Assembly: GCA_001179505.1 (NCBI GenBank)
Contig: CDMY01000266.1
Location: forward strand, 1-58,076
Direction of reading: 5' to 3'
DNA length: 58,076 bases
Source: Vitrella brassicaformis
Taxonomy: Eukaryota > Sar > Vitrellaceae
The position numbers and the translations under genes are program-made. Below, in pieces: positions 57,481-58,076 of the stretch. The notes under the pieces are model-generated. The model was not told where the DNA came from. It made no database searches and was given only the letters and a program-made list of their open reading frames with translations. The first letter of the stretch is position 1. Each line of letters starts with the position of its first letter.

Positions 57481-58076
57481 GACATGCGACAAGTGAATCG
57501 TGACTCGGTCCGTCCCATTCCATCGCAGTCAACCAACACATGAAGGTTCGACATGTGAATGCACTCACTGTCATGTCCATGCAGAGAGACTATACAGTAT
57601 CAACGTGGTCAACTATACAGCTCCCTCACCCGACCCGACCCGTCGGCCGGCAAAACCCTCACATAACTAACACTAACACTGACATACACACACTGACTGC
57701 ACCACTGCACTGCACGCATTCCGTGAGTGAGCATCACACTCGTGCGTCACTCAGTAAGAGGCCCGCACAGACACACCACACACACCTCACACAAGACGCC
57801 ATCCTCTCACTCAGTGGAAAGAGTGAGCCCTTCACAGACACACACGTAGATAGACAAATGCACACACACACACACACACACGCACAGACAATGTTATATC
57901 ATCCGCTTAGCCCATCGCTCCCTCGCTCCCTCTCTGCGTGGCCCCAGGCACTTCATGCAGAGGGCAGCCATTCAACACACAAACACACACACACACACAT
58001 ACGCATTCACGCGCACGATCGCGCCAACCCACACAATGCGACGACTGCGCTTCCCACACTCTCACTCTCGCCCCAC
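57481..58076. other. Non-coding window end
   Basis: About 600 bases upstream of the TBC1D19-type gene, with many CA microsatellites (57850-57890, 57976-58000). Probably promoter and intergenic DNA. No gene was seen. Confidence 0.5.

Overview
This is nuclear DNA of a gene-dense, intron-rich protist. The genes carry many short GT-AG introns packed with CA/TG, TGGA and CT repeats. One large gene (10.2-14.7 kb) encodes a signal peptide followed by a basic, Ser/Pro-rich stretch, the bipartite leader used for complex red-lineage plastids. A chromerid alveolate such as Vitrella brassicaformis fits best, but this is inferred from style and gene content and was not checked against a database. A run of exactly 300 N at 29536-29835 shows it is a draft assembly. 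CDS spans given here run from start codon to stop codon and include introns; exons were joined by eye from GT-AG sites, reading frame and family similarity.

Layout. 0-7.2 kb: a perfect 94-bp inverted repeat (1-94 and 6071-6164) encloses a membrane-anchored GH3 glycosidase (-) and a WDR68/DCAF7 WD40 protein (+). A small RIIa-like coiled-coil protein (+) follows. 7.7-14.7 kb: a degenerate HSP70-like protein (-) and a plastid-targeted helical protein (-). 14.9-23.6 kb: NAC-alpha (+), a BAR-like protein (-), a golgin-like coiled-coil protein (+) and a PUS7/TruD pseudouridine synthase (-). 24.4-27 kb: a single-pass membrane protein (paralogue A, -) and a small secreted cysteine-rich protein (-). 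27.5-30.3 kb: a CDK-like kinase (+) interrupted by the gap. 30.3-33 kb: a 2.6-kb non-coding interval with direct repeats. Two of its repeat copies fold into the same hairpin and differ by paired compensatory substitutions. 33-46 kb: one 13-kb gene (-) for a secreted protein with about twenty Sushi-like four-cysteine modules, starting only 77 bp from a divergent gene (+) for another secreted protein. 47.8-57.5 kb: a secreted protein (-), a zinc-finger gene with tandemly duplicated exons (-), paralogue B (-), and a TBC1D19-type RabGAP (-).

The housekeeping genes cover translation (NAC-alpha), RNA modification (PUS7), membrane traffic (BAR, golgin-like, TBC1D19) and signalling (kinase, WDR68). 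They are interspersed with apparently lineage-specific secreted or surface genes. I saw no tRNA, rRNA, CRISPR or transposase gene. The items most worth following up are the covarying hairpin pair, the self-complementary CA...TG introns, the paralogue pair whose introns are conserved while the tail exons are not, and the Sushi-module surface gene with its shared promoter.
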